64,000 nt of DNA from Streptomyces sp. SKN60. Lineage in GTDB: Bacteria; Actinomycetota; Actinomycetes; Streptomycetales; Streptomycetaceae. Below the pieces are notes generated by a model. The model ran no database searches. It was not told where the DNA came from and was given only the letters and a program-made list of their open reading frames with translations. A program made the translations under genes and the position numbers. Position 1 is the stretch's first letter, and each line of letters starts with the position of its first letter. Below, piece after piece: positions 7,516-16,227 of the stretch. Location of the stretch: NCBI RefSeq assembly GCF_026236535.1, contig NZ_JAHTMW010000018.1, positions 62,001-126,000 of the forward strand, in the 5' to 3' direction.

Positions 7516-9984
7516 TCACTCCGTGCGCAGCGCCCGCGCCGTGTTCGTACGGGCCGCCCAGCCGGCCGGGAGCAGGGCGCCGGCCGTCGCGATCAGCACC
7601 CCGGCGAGGGCGAGGCCGGTGAGCAGCGGCGCGTCGTAGACGTCGAGGTCGACGGGCGGGATCGTGCTGCCGACCGCGCGGCCCATCGCGGGCATGACGG
7701 CACGGTGCAGGGCGACGCCGAGCGGTACGCCCACGGCGCCCGCGAGCAGGCCGACGGCGCCGACCGAGGTGAGCACCCGGGCGACGGTCTGCGCCGGTGT
7801 CATCCCGAGGGACTTGAGAATGCCCAGGTCACGCACCCGGTCACGAGTGTCGAGGACCACGGTGTCGAGCACGCCGAGGGCGGCGACGGTGGTCAGCATG
7901 ATCGTGAGCAGGGCGATCAGGGCCTGCATGGCCAGGATCACGCTGGAGTGGGCCTGCTCTGCCGGTGCCGCCTGCGCGCCGAGCGGCCGGAGCCGGGCGT
8001 CGAGCCGCTCGGCGTAGCTCCGGGCGTCGCTGCCCGGGGGCAGCAGCACATGGAACTCGGAGGGCAGGAAGCGGACCCGGAGGTCGGCGACGGAGGCGGC
8101 CTGCGCGCGGATGGTCAGGCCCTTGCCGCCCAGGTCGAAGACCTCGCCGACGAGTGTCAGGCGCACTCTGCGGCCCTGTTCGGAGAGGGTGACGGTCTCC
8201 CCGAGGGACAGCCCGGTGGCCTGCAGGAAGCGGGTGGGGACGACCGCCTCGCCCGGTGCGGAGAACCAGCGGCCGGCGACCATGGTGTGCCCCCCGTCGG
8301 AGGAGTCCCCCTCGTAGCCCATGAGCAGCGCCCCGCCCTTGAGACCGGCGACGCCGACGTGGGCGGGGGCCGTCCGGTAGAAGGCGTCGCTGCCCGGCAG
8401 GGAGCGGATCGCCTCGGCGACCGCGGCCGGGTCCGCGGGTTCGGCGTCGGTCGGCGTGGGTCCCGTCTCGCTGCTGATGAGGCTGAGCACGGTCACATCG
8501 GCCGCCGCGTCCGGGTCGCCGTCCGTCGTGACCGCGACCAGCGTCGAGCCGAGTCCCACGGCGAAGGTCACGGCGAGCGCGCCGAGGGCGACCGCCGCAC
8601 CCGTCGCCACGGAGCGGCCGGGGCGGGCGGCGATCCCCGCCAGGCCGAGGGACACGGCGCGCGGCAGCGGCAGGCCGCCGAGCCATCGGCCGAGCGGCCT
8701 GTCGAGCCGCCGCCCCGCCCGGCGGGCGAGTCCGTCGCTGCCGCCGGGCCGGCCGGGCCCGCCCGCACGGAGGGCGTCGGCCGTCCGCAGCCGCGCGGCC
8801 CGGAGGGCGGGCCCGTACGCGGTGGCGGCGACGACCAGCAGGACACCGGCCGGCACCGCGAGGTCGACCCACACCGGGATCAGGACCTGCGCCGTCCCGT
8901 ACGTCGTCGCCAGCTCGGCCATCACCGGTACGGCCGCCGCGTTGGCCACCGCCACGCCGAGCACGGCACCGGCGGTCGCCGGGAGCAGGGCCTGGGCGAC
9001 GTATGCCCGGCCGATCTGGAGCGGGGTGAAGCCGACCGCCTTGAGGATGCCGCTCCGCCGGGTCGCGGCGCCGACCACGCCGCTGACGACGATCCCGATG
9101 ACCAGGACGGACAGGGCGAGGCCGAGCACGGCGAAGGCGGTGACGAAGGGGATGAACGCGGCCGTGTTCTCCTGTGCCGCCTGGCGCACGTCGAGATACG
9201 ACTGGGCGCCGGCCACGCCCGCCGGACCGGCCGTGCCACGCCGGCCGAGGGCGGCGACGACGGCGGTCCGGCCGGCCTCGATGTCCGCGGCGGTCACCGA
9301 CCGGTCGAGCCGGTAGAGCATCTGGAGGTCCGGCCGTGCGGCGCGGTCCTCGACGAGGGCGGTGACCTGGGCGGGCACCACCCAGGCGTCGGCGCTCTCG
9401 CCGACGGACTCGGCGATGCCGACCACGGTGAGGGGGATTCCGGCCGAGTCGGTGGCATCAAGGCCGGAGTTCGTGGCACGGCCCGCCGTCAGGATCGTTC
9501 CCGGGCGCATGTACGGAAGAAGGGAGCCCTGCTCCAGGACGATCTCGCCCGGCACCATGGCCCAGCGGCCCTCGATGAGACTCAACCGGTCCACCGGGGC
9601 ATCGGCCGTGGAGCGTCCGGCCACGGTGAGCGGCGGCGGCTCGAAGCCGGGCGGCGTGCCTTCCCCGTACAGCCGTGCTGAGGCGACGGCGAAGGGGCCG
9701 GCGGCCCGTGTGACGCCCTTCGCGCGCGCGGTCGCCGCGGCCTGCTCGGCCGTCACGGCCGTGCCGTCGAACTGCACGGTGAGGTGGGCGCCGTTCTGGT
9801 GGGTGAAGGCACGGTCGAAGGGCTGGCGCGAGACGACCAGGAGGCCGACCGCGAGGACCGCGGCGGCCACCGACAGCAGGGTGGTGAGCACCGTCACCGC
9901 GGTCTGCACCCTTCGTCGCGCGACCCCGGCGCGCACCACCCGCCCCAGCGCCGTCGCGTCGCGCCCACCGGTGTGACGGTTCAT
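7516..9984 (-). CDS. ABC transporter permease, FtsX/MacB-like
   Basis: This 822-residue permease has one N-terminal membrane segment, a large extracytoplasmic domain, then FtsX cores near residues 270-400 and 690-810 (e.g. FIPFVTAFAVLGLALSVLVIG and SVILAMQALIALLTIMLTTV). The duplicated FtsX layout is typical of lipoprotein, peptide or antibiotic exporters of the MacB type. Its ATG overlaps the stop of the ATPase gene (ATGA), so the two are co-translated. A divergent histidine kinase/response regulator pair lies beyond the ATPase, as in antimicrobial peptide-sensing modules. The substrate is unknown. Confidence 0.87.
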   Translation of the reverse strand: MNRHTGGRDATALGRVVRAGVARRRVQTAVTVLTTLLSVAAAVLAVGLLVVSRQPFDRAFTHQNGAHLTVQFDGTAVTAEQAAATARAKGVTRAAGPFAVASARLYGEGTPPGFEPPPLTVAGRSTADAPVDRLSLIEGRWAMVPGEIVLEQGSLLPYMRPGTILTAGRATNSGLDATDSAGIPLTVVGIAESVGESADAWVVPAQVTALVEDRAARPDLQMLYRLDRSVTAADIEAGRTAVVAALGRRGTAGPAGVAGAQSYLDVRQAAQENTAAFIPFVTAFAVLGLALSVLVIGIVVSGVVGAATRRSGILKAVGFTPLQIGRAYVAQALLPATAGAVLGVAVANAAAVPVMAELATTYGTAQVLIPVWVDLAVPAGVLLVVAATAYGPALRAARLRTADALRAGGPGRPGGSDGLARRAGRRLDRPLGRWLGGLPLPRAVSLGLAGIAARPGRSVATGAAVALGALAVTFAVGLGSTLVAVTTDGDPDAAADVTVLSLISSETGPTPTDAEPADPAAVAEAIRSLPGSDAFYRTAPAHVGVAGLKGGALLMGYEGDSSDGGHTMVAGRWFSAPGEAVVPTRFLQATGLSLGETVTLSEQGRRVRLTLVGEVFDLGGKGLTIRAQAASVADLRVRFLPSEFHVLLPPGSDARSYAERLDARLRPLGAQAAPAEQAHSSVILAMQALIALLTIMLTTVAALGVLDTVVLDTRDRVRDLGILKSLGMTPAQTVARVLTSVGAVGLLAGAVGVPLGVALHRAVMPAMGRAVGSTIPPVDLDVYDAPLLTGLALAGVLIATAGALLPAGWAARTNTARALRTE

Positions 9985-10727
9985 CGGGCCACCGCCGGGT
10001 CGTCGCGGACGATCCGCCCGTCCACCAGCTCGACGGTGCGGGTGGCGCAGGCCTCGGCGAGGGCCAGGTCGTGGGTGACCAGGACGATGGTCTGCCCGTC
10101 GGCGTTCAGCTCGCGCAGCAGGGCGCGGACGTCCGCGCCGGAGGCGGAGTCCAGGGCGCCGGTCGGTTCGTCGGCGAGGAGCAGCGGCGGCCGGTTCATC
10201 AGGGCCCGGGCGACGGCGACGCGCTGCCGCTCGCCGCCGGACAGGGTGCCCGGGTGGTCCGAGGCGCGCCGGGCGACGCCCAGGTACCGGAGGAGCTCGG
10301 CGGCGCGGGCGGCGGCCTCGGCGCGCGGCGCGCCGGCCAGTCGGGCGGGCAGCAGCACGTTGTCGCGGACAGTGAGGTCGTCGAGGAGGTGGAAGAACTG
10401 GTGCACCATGCCGATGCGGGAGCGGCGGTAACGGGCGGAGGCGGTCTCGCTCATCGCGTCCACACGCAGGCCGTCGACGGCCACCGTGCCGGTGTTGGGC
10501 CGGTCGAGCCCGGCGATCAGGTTGAGCAAGCTCGACTTGCCGCTGCCCGAGGGGCCGAGCACGGCGACCGCGTCGCCCTTCCCGACCTGGAGCGTGAGCT
10601 CGCTCAGAACGGCTCGGTCGGCGTCGTACGTCCTGCTCACGTCGTGCACGTCGACCAGGGCTGGTGCGGGCGGCTCGGGCCGTACAGGGGGCTCGGGCAT
10701 CGCCGCGTTGTCGGTCACGCCGGTCAT
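9981..10727 (-). CDS. ABC transporter ATP-binding protein, MacB/LolD type
   Basis: This 248-residue ATPase has Walker A GPSGSGKS, Q-loop (MVHQFFHLLDD), signature LSGGERQRVA, Walker B LLLADEPTG and H-loop VTHD. It fits the short MacB/LolD family paired with FtsX permeases. ATG 10727 has GGAGGAC about 6 nt upstream. An 8-bp tandem repeat lies immediately before that ribosome binding site, within the presumed leader. The gene ends in an ATGA overlap with the permease. It faces a two-component system across a 312-bp intergenic region. Confidence 0.92.
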   Translation of the reverse strand: MTGVTDNAAMPEPPVRPEPPAPALVDVHDVSRTYDADRAVLSELTLQVGKGDAVAVLGPSGSGKSSLLNLIAGLDRPNTGTVAVDGLRVDAMSETASARYRRSRIGMVHQFFHLLDDLTVRDNVLLPARLAGAPRAEAAARAAELLRYLGVARRASDHPGTLSGGERQRVAVARALMNRPPLLLADEPTGALDSASGADVRALLRELNADGQTIVLVTHDLALAEACATRTVELVDGRIVRDDPAVAR

Positions 10728-10740
10728 GCGTCGTCCTCCG

Positions 10741-10804
10741 GGATGTCGGGATGTCTGGATGTCGGGATGTCGGGATGTCGGGATGTCGGGATGTCGGGAT
10801 GTCG
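10741..10804. repeat. Eight tandem copies of an 8-bp unit in the exporter leader
   Basis: The unit GGATGTCG is repeated eight times without gaps. The second copy ends in T instead of G. On the transcribed strand of the exporter this is a run of CGACATCC ending about 14 nt before the ATPase start. An 8-bp unit outside coding sequence could change length by slippage and alter leader structure or spacing. Confidence 0.95.
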
Positions 10805-10951
10805 GGGTGGGGGTCGTACCTGGTCCCGGAGGCGCGTCGGGTTCCCCTCGCGGCCGTCTCCGGACGCTCCGGAACGCTAGGCGCGGGCCCCGCGGGAGCG
10901 CGTCGGCCGTGGTGACGAAGATCCGTACCGTGCAGGGCGGATGCGAGCGGA

Positions 10952-10984
10952 CGTCATCCCCGGGATGTACGCGCGGGGATGACG
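10952..10984. promoter_or_regulatory. Inverted repeat upstream of the two-component system
   Basis: CGTCATCCCC (10952-10961) and GGGGATGACG (10975-10984) form a perfect 10-bp inverted repeat with a 13-nt centre. It sits about 56 bp before the kinase start, between divergent regulator and exporter genes. It is a good candidate for the response-regulator binding site (inference). Confidence 0.55.
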
Positions 10985-11039
10985 CCCCTGCGCCTCGGGG
11001 CCGATCCGAAGGCGCCGAGGCGCTTGGCAGACTGGGCGG

Positions 11040-12416
11040 ATGCGCTGGAGAGAGGCAGTCGCGGGTCTGTCCCGCTGGTCGTGGGCGGCGGACGCGCTGC
11101 TCACCGTGGGTCTGTCCGTCGCCACGGTGGCCGGGGACCTGAACCGCTCGTACGTGGAGCTCCGCCCCGACGGGGGCGACGGCGGCGCGGCCCTGGTGCC
11201 GGTGCCGGTCCCTCCCCCGCTGCCGGAGCCGCCCGCGCCGCCGGGGGCGGGGACCATGCCCCTGCCGCGGCCGGTGCCCGCCGTCGAGCACGTACTGCCG
11301 GCCGCCGAGCCCTGGGAGCTGGCGGTGGCGGTGCTGACCGCGCTGCCGCTGGTGCTGCGGCGGCGTTTCCCCCTCACGGTGTACTGGGCGGTGACGGCGG
11401 CCACCGTGGTGCTGCACCGGTGGGGGGACGCGGCGCCGGACGCGACCCAGTTCGCCTTCGCGTCGGGTCTCGTCGCGGCGTACAGCGCGGTCGTACACAG
11501 TCCGCACCGGAAGGCAGCGGCCCTGTCCGTGCTCGCCGGCACGGTGCTCTATCCGATGCTGCACATGGTCCCCGAGGTGTCCCCGGGCTTCGTCCCGCTC
11601 CTCGTGCTGCTGCCGGTCGGGCTCGCCTCGCAGGCCGTACACAGCTGGCGGCGGCGGGCCCGGACGCTGCACGAGCGGCAGGAGGAGGCGCTGCGGCGGG
11701 CGGTGGCCGAGGAGCGGGCGCGGATCGCGCGGGAGCTGCACGACGTGGTGACCCACAACGTCAGCATGATGACGATCCAGGCCGGAGCGGCGCGGAAGGT
11801 CCTCGACCGGGCTCCCGACCAGGCGCGGGAGGCGATGCTCGCGGTGGAGACGGCGGGGCGGACGGCGATGTCCGAACTGCGGCACGTGATGGGGCTGCTG
11901 ACCATGGCCGAGGCCGACGGGTCGTCAGCCACCGTGCCCGGCGAGGGACTCGGCGATCTGGACCTGGCGCCGCAGCCGGGCCTCGACCGGGTCGGCGAGC
12001 TGGTCGAGGGGGTGCGGGCCACCGGGGTCCCGGTGGAGCTGACGGTGCGGGGCGCCGCCGTGGAGCTGCCGGGCGGGGTGGGGCTCGCGGCGTACCGGGT
12101 GGTGCAGGAGGCGCTGACGAACGCGGTGCGGCACGCGGAGGGCGTGCGGGTCGCGGTCCTCGTGGCGTACGCGCCGGACGAACTGCGGGTCGAGGTCACC
12201 GACTCCGGCGGCCCGGCGCGTACGGGGTCGGGCGCGGGTGCGAGCGAGGGCGGCGGCCGGGGGCTGATCGGTCTGCGGGAACGGCTCGCGGTGTACGGGG
12301 GTACGCTGCGGGCGGGCCGGCGCCCCGGTGGCGGCTACCGGGTCCGGGCGGTGATCCCGCTCTCGCCGGTTCGCGGGGCGGACGGCGGCCGGGAGTTCGT
12401 GAGGGAGGACGTGTGA
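11040..12416 (+). CDS. NarL-type sensor histidine kinase
   Basis: This 458-residue kinase has an N-terminal membrane region with hydrophobic stretches at about 15-32, 93-107, 113-127, 140-152 and 160-200, and a Pro-rich loop at 53-80. The HisKA_3 dimerisation helix carries His234 in RELHDVVTHNVS. The HATPase domain includes the N-box QEALTNAVRHA and a GLIGLRERLAVYGG G-box. The stop overlaps the regulator start (GTGA). The pair is divergent from the ABC exporter, so it probably senses a compound or envelope stress and induces the exporter. The signal is unknown. Confidence 0.9.
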   Translation: MRWREAVAGLSRWSWAADALLTVGLSVATVAGDLNRSYVELRPDGGDGGAALVPVPVPPPLPEPPAPPGAGTMPLPRPVPAVEHVLPAAEPWELAVAVLTALPLVLRRRFPLTVYWAVTAATVVLHRWGDAAPDATQFAFASGLVAAYSAVVHSPHRKAAALSVLAGTVLYPMLHMVPEVSPGFVPLLVLLPVGLASQAVHSWRRRARTLHERQEEALRRAVAEERARIARELHDVVTHNVSMMTIQAGAARKVLDRAPDQAREAMLAVETAGRTAMSELRHVMGLLTMAEADGSSATVPGEGLGDLDLAPQPGLDRVGELVEGVRATGVPVELTVRGAAVELPGGVGLAAYRVVQEALTNAVRHAEGVRVAVLVAYAPDELRVEVTDSGGPARTGSGAGASEGGGRGLIGLRERLAVYGGTLRAGRRPGGGYRVRAVIPLSPVRGADGGREFVREDV

Positions 12417-13108
12417 GCGAGGCACCCCGGGTGGTGATCGTCGACGATCAGGCGCTGGTGCGCACGGGGTTCCGGATGATCCTGACGGCCGACGGCATCG
12501 ACGTGGTCGCGGAGGCGTCCGACGGCGACGAGGCCGTGGCCGCGGTCCGCCGCACCCGCCCGGACGTGGTCCTGATGGACATCCGGATGCCGGGCACGGA
12601 CGGTCTGGAGGCCACCCGCCGCATCCTGGCGGACTCGGGCTCGGGCTCGGACGGCGGCTCGGCGCCCCGGATCCTCGTCCTCACCACGTACGACCTCGAC
12701 CGCTATGTGTACGCGGCGCTGCGCGCGGGCGCGAGCGGCTTCCTCCTGAAGGACGTCACGCCGGAGCACCTGGCGGCGGCCGTGCGGCTGGTCCGCGAGG
12801 GCGACGCGATGCTCGCCCCGGCCATCACGCGCCGTCTCGTGGAGCGCTTCGCCGCACCGGCCGGGGACCCGGCGACGGCCCCGGGCTACCGGGACCTGGC
12901 CGTGCTGACCCCGCGCGAGCTGGAGGTCCTGGAGGCACTGGCTCGCGGCCGCAGCAACGCCGAACTCGCGGCCCGTTTCCAGCTGAGCGAGGCGACGGTG
13001 AAGACGCATGTCGCCCGCATCCTCTCCAAACTGCGACTCCGGGACCGCGCCCAGGCGGTGATCGTCGCGTACGAGACGGGGTTGATCGCGCCGGGCTCGG
13101 CGCGCTAG
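12413..13108 (+). CDS. NarL/FixJ response regulator
   Basis: The product has 231 residues. The receiver domain has acidic pocket VDDQ (10-13), phospho-accepting Asp56 in LMDIRMPG, Thr in LTTYD and Lys in FLLKD. The LuxR-type HTH (about 160-225) contains LTPRELEVLEALARGRSNAE and ATVKTHVARILSKL. The start GTG 12413 overlaps the kinase stop by 4 nt and is preceded by GGGAGGA. It is the cognate regulator of the kinase upstream and likely controls the divergent ABC genes. Confidence 0.92.
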   Translation: MSEAPRVVIVDDQALVRTGFRMILTADGIDVVAEASDGDEAVAAVRRTRPDVVLMDIRMPGTDGLEATRRILADSGSGSDGGSAPRILVLTTYDLDRYVYAALRAGASGFLLKDVTPEHLAAAVRLVREGDAMLAPAITRRLVERFAAPAGDPATAPGYRDLAVLTPRELEVLEALARGRSNAELAARFQLSEATVKTHVARILSKLRLRDRAQAVIVAYETGLIAPGSAR

Positions 13109-13146
13109 GCCGCGGACCCGGCCAAGATCCGAAAGACACGGCCTAG
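13105..13146. terminator. Symmetric repeat carrying both stop codons of a convergent pair
   Basis: CTAGGCCG (13105-13112) and CGGCCTAG (13139-13146) form an 8-bp inverted repeat. The TAG stop of the response regulator lies in the left arm and that of the minus-strand gene in the right arm. It may act as a short shared terminator. Confidence 0.45.
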
Positions 13147-13643
13147 GGCACGGTGCGCCGGGGTGCGGCTCGGCGTGAGCGCCGCTGTTGTTCGAGGGTC
13201 GTCCTCGCGGTGGCGCGGATCCGTTGGGTGCGCCCGCGATCGGCGAGGACTTCCAGGGCGCCGGTGTTCGACCCGGTGGCCGCTCGGTGCTGGAGCCAGT
13301 CGGACGAGTCGAGCAGGGCGTCCTGGTGCCATCGCTGTCCCAGCGTGAGGGCGCGCAGCAGGGACCATTCCCGGAGCCGGCGGGTCAGGAACGGGTGGTG
13401 GAGGGTGGCCCGGGTCATCGACGCGGCCCACGGTTCGTAGGCGGGTTCGTGGTGGAGGTCGGCGGCCCGGCGGTCCAGGTGGCGCAGGACGGCGGACTGC
13501 GCCATCGTCCGGTCCGGATCGGCGAGGACCTCGCCGACCAGGTCGGCCTCGTCGGCGTCGCTCACCCGCTCCAGCGCGCGCAGATGGGCCGCGAAGCGAA
13601 GGTGTTCGGCCGGCTCCTCCCGCGGAGTGTCGTGGTGCTGCAC
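13143..13643 (-). CDS. Conserved-type hypothetical protein, helical
   Basis: The product has 166 residues with no family I recognise. It is Arg/Leu/His-rich and predicted all-helical, with segments such as HLRALERVSDADEADLVGEV and LREWSLLRALTLGQRW and a basic C-terminus (LEQQRRSRRAAPRR) that could bind nucleic acid. The best start is GTG 13643, which follows the stop of the upstream HIT-like gene by 11 nt and has AGGG just before it. The two are very likely one operon. No membrane segment or signal peptide is visible. Confidence 0.6.
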   Translation of the reverse strand: MQHHDTPREEPAEHLRFAAHLRALERVSDADEADLVGEVLADPDRTMAQSAVLRHLDRRAADLHHEPAYEPWAASMTRATLHHPFLTRRLREWSLLRALTLGQRWHQDALLDSSDWLQHRAATGSNTGALEVLADRGRTQRIRATARTTLEQQRRSRRAAPRRTVP

Positions 13644-13654
13644 GCGGCCCGGCC

Positions 13655-14275
13655 CTACTTCCCCGCCGGGGCGGCCGGGCGGTGGCCGCCGAGGGAGGCG
13701 GCCAGCGCGTCCGCCACGAGCGCCGCGTCCGCGTCCGCGACGTCGGCCGGGTACTCCGGCAGCAGGTCGTCCCAGACGGGCAGCCATGAGCCGTACAGCT
13801 GGGCCTGGCCCTCGGGGCGGGCGAAGAACCAGACATGGAGGTGGGCGCCGCCGTCGCCGATGCGGTAGACGTGGGCGCGCGAGATGTGCGGCAGGGCCTG
13901 GACGTGGCGGACGATGTGGGTGGACAGGACGCCGAGTTCGGCCGCCAGGTCGTCGGGCAGGTCGGCCATGTCGTAGTGTTCGCGCGGGTGCAGCATGAGC
14001 ACCAGCGGCACGCCGACGCCCTTGATCCGGGTCAGCCGCCACCGGTCGTTCCGCCAGATCCCCTCGTCCCGGGCGCGGCACGACCCGCAGTCCGACGGGT
14101 CCTCTCCGTGCCGCGCCGGCTCGGGCAGGACCGGAGGGCGCAGCGGCGCGACGCGCAGCCCGTCCTGCTCGAACGGGCTGATGTCCCATCCCGTCATGCG
14201 CGCGAGCGGGAGCCGGCGTTCGTCGTCCGTGGCGGCGAGGGCGTGGTCGTAGAACTCGTCAGGTCGCAGGGCCAT
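13655..14275 (-). CDS. HIT-like family protein
   Basis: This 206-residue protein resembles histidine-triad hydrolases/transferases. After a Cys pair (DCGSCRARDEGIW), which looks like a metal-binding element, it has a HIT-type strand region (GVPLVLMLHPREHYDMADLPDD) and a triad-like GGAHLHVWFFARPEG near residue 160. Only two of the usual three alternating His are obvious (HLHVWF), so catalytic competence is uncertain. The start is ATG 14275. It is probably co-transcribed with the small helical protein downstream. HIT proteins act on nucleotide phosphoramidates, dinucleotides or similar. The substrate is not predicted. Confidence 0.7.
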   Translation of the reverse strand: MALRPDEFYDHALAATDDERRLPLARMTGWDISPFEQDGLRVAPLRPPVLPEPARHGEDPSDCGSCRARDEGIWRNDRWRLTRIKGVGVPLVLMLHPREHYDMADLPDDLAAELGVLSTHIVRHVQALPHISRAHVYRIGDGGAHLHVWFFARPEGQAQLYGSWLPVWDDLLPEYPADVADADAALVADALAASLGGHRPAAPAGK

Positions 14276-14441
14276 GCCCCGAAGACTAGTTCGACACCGG
14301 CCTCCGGTGAGACCAGGTCCCGGCGAAGGCGGAGAGACCCACCGTGTGGATCTTGTGCGGATGAGCGGCGGGTCTTGCGCCGAGCGGCCGCCCCGCCCCC
14401 CGTGCGCACACCCTCCCCCAGCGGCGCGAATCACCCATATC

Positions 14442-14478
14442 GCCATCAACTCCCCTGTCCATAGGTGGTTTTGATGGC
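14442..14478. promoter_or_regulatory. Inverted repeat in the leader region of the secreted-protein gene
   Basis: GCCATCAA (14442-14449) and TTGATGGC (14471-14478) form a perfect 8-bp repeat 21 nt apart. They sit in the only AT-rich part of the 289-bp gap between the HIT-like gene and the secreted-protein gene. It may be an operator or mRNA stem. No confident -35/-10 pair was found. Confidence 0.4.
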
Positions 14479-14564
14479 ACATCACCCCTCCTTGCGTTTC
14501 GCTCGGGCGTTCTGGAACCCTCCGTTCGACTTGTCTGACACAGCATCGACGGAGGCAACCTCCC

Positions 14565-16163
14565 ATGCCCTCACGGCGAATACGCCGCGCCTGGCTCACA
14601 GCAGCCGCCGCGGCCTCGCTCCTGTTCACCGGCCTCGTGGCGCCGGCCGCCCACGCCGAGAACGCACCGCTGGACGTCTCGGACCCCACGGTCCAGGAGC
14701 CCCTCGCGAACGAGGGCGCTCCCTCGGCGTTCGGGGCCACCGCCTGGACCTCGCCCGGCGGCGCGGCCTCGCCCGGCGACTTCACCCTGTCGCCCGGCGC
14801 GCTGAACGCCGAGACCACCTCGCGGGTCAGCCGGCTCGACTCGGTGCTCCCCAAGTCGGGTGTGCAGAACCTGCTGGCCGGGGCGAACCGCACCGTGACG
14901 CCGTGGTGTTCGCGCGACCCGTTCGGGACCGCCGCCGACCCGGACATCAAGTACTGCCTGCAGAACGACGATTCCGTCTCGCAGGAGTGGGTGCCCCAGG
15001 GATTCACCGGCGTGTCCGACGCCCAGGACGACGAACTGTGGGGCACGGCCGGGAACATCCAGCTGTTCGCCTCGTACGACGGCTGGGACCCGGGCCGGGA
15101 GACCGACCCGGACCCGACGACCGGTGACTGCACCACCGCCGAGCTGGAGGCGAACGACGCCTGCAACCAGAAGGGCGTCCGGATCACCTTCGTCCAGAGC
15201 CGGATCAACCCGGCCACCGGCAGCCCGGAGGTCAAGTACCGGCACGTCCTCCTGGGCTGGACGTACATCAACTCGGCCGACCACGTCTCCTTCGACGGGC
15301 TGCACGCCTCCGAGTACCCGATCCAGAAGGGCGTCCACGCCGGCGGGATCGTCTGGTACGGCAACTACCTCTACGTCGCCGACACCCGCAACGGCCTGCG
15401 CGTCTTCGACATGCGCTACATCATGGACCTCGACCCGGACGGCGACGCGAGCACGCACGACGCGATGGGTGCCGACACCGACGGCGTGCAGACCACCGCC
15501 AACGTCGAGGACAAGACGAAGGTCGGCCGGCACGACAACGTCTGGTACAGCTTCGGCTACCGCTATGTGATGCCGCAGGTCGCCGCGTGGAAGTTCAAGG
15601 CGACGCAGAGCAATCCGGCGGGTTCCTACGCCTGTGTCTCGACCGGCGCGCCGAAGGCCTCGTACATCTCACTGGACCGCAGCACCACCCCGGACCGCCT
15701 GCTCATGGGCGAGTACTGCCGCCCGGAGAGCGGCTACCCGTCCACCGGCCGCATCGCCTCGTATCCCGTCGCCGAGCTCGAGGGCCGTTCCGCCGACGTG
15801 GCCGCGGAGGGCTGGGCCAACTACCTGCCGTTGACGAACGGCGGCGCGCAGGGCGCGGCGGCGCAGGGCGGCACGCTGTACGTGAACGAGTCGAAGGGCA
15901 CGGACGAGCCGGGCAACCTCTGGCGCTACGTCTGGAGCAACGGCCAGTTGGTCCAGAACGGGCAGGCCGTCAAGACCGCCCGCGGCGCCGAGGACCTCTA
16001 CGTCGAGCGCGGCACGGGCCGACTGTGGTCCCTCTCCGAGCACCGTCCGGGGTCGGCGGCCGACTGCACCGCGAACCGGGACGCCGCCGATCCGGTGGGC
16101 ACGGACTACTGCCAGCGGGTGCTGTACGGGCACAAGCTGAGCTGGCTCGACGGCCAGCCGTAG
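14565..16163 (+). CDS. Secreted protein of unknown function, propeller-like repeats
   Basis: The product has 532 residues. A classic Sec signal peptide has basic MPSRRIRRAW, hydrophobic LTAAAAASLLFTGLVAP and cleavage after AHA (about residue 31). The mature chain has six or more Cys, aromatic-rich strands (IVWYGNYLYVADTRNGLRVFD, GTLYVNESKG, EDLYVERGTGRLWSLSEH) and acidic DPDGDAS-type loops, suggesting a calcium-stabilised beta-propeller. No enzyme motif is clear. The start ATG has GGAGG about 10 nt before it. The upstream gap holds an inverted repeat. The gene is monocistronic and ends at a strong terminator shared with the nucleoside hydrolase. Confidence 0.75.
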   Translation: MPSRRIRRAWLTAAAAASLLFTGLVAPAAHAENAPLDVSDPTVQEPLANEGAPSAFGATAWTSPGGAASPGDFTLSPGALNAETTSRVSRLDSVLPKSGVQNLLAGANRTVTPWCSRDPFGTAADPDIKYCLQNDDSVSQEWVPQGFTGVSDAQDDELWGTAGNIQLFASYDGWDPGRETDPDPTTGDCTTAELEANDACNQKGVRITFVQSRINPATGSPEVKYRHVLLGWTYINSADHVSFDGLHASEYPIQKGVHAGGIVWYGNYLYVADTRNGLRVFDMRYIMDLDPDGDASTHDAMGADTDGVQTTANVEDKTKVGRHDNVWYSFGYRYVMPQVAAWKFKATQSNPAGSYACVSTGAPKASYISLDRSTTPDRLLMGEYCRPESGYPSTGRIASYPVAELEGRSADVAAEGWANYLPLTNGGAQGAAAQGGTLYVNESKGTDEPGNLWRYVWSNGQLVQNGQAVKTARGAEDLYVERGTGRLWSLSEHRPGSAADCTANRDAADPVGTDYCQRVLYGHKLSWLDGQP

Positions 16164-16184
16164 CGCGCCGGACGTCGCGCCGCT

Positions 16185-16227
16185 GCTCGGCGGAGGGCCC
16201 GGTCAGACGGCCGGGCCTCCGCCGAGC
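16185..16227. terminator. Bidirectional hairpin terminator
   Basis: GCTCGGCGGAGG-G-CCCGG (16185-16202) pairs with 16211-16227, giving a 17-bp stem with one bulged G and an 8-nt loop. It lies between convergent genes and overlaps the nucleoside hydrolase stop. Confidence 0.8.

Noticed and set aside
10741..10804. 8-bp repeat array as a CRISPR
   Set aside because: The units are contiguous with no spacers, too short, and no cas genes are present.
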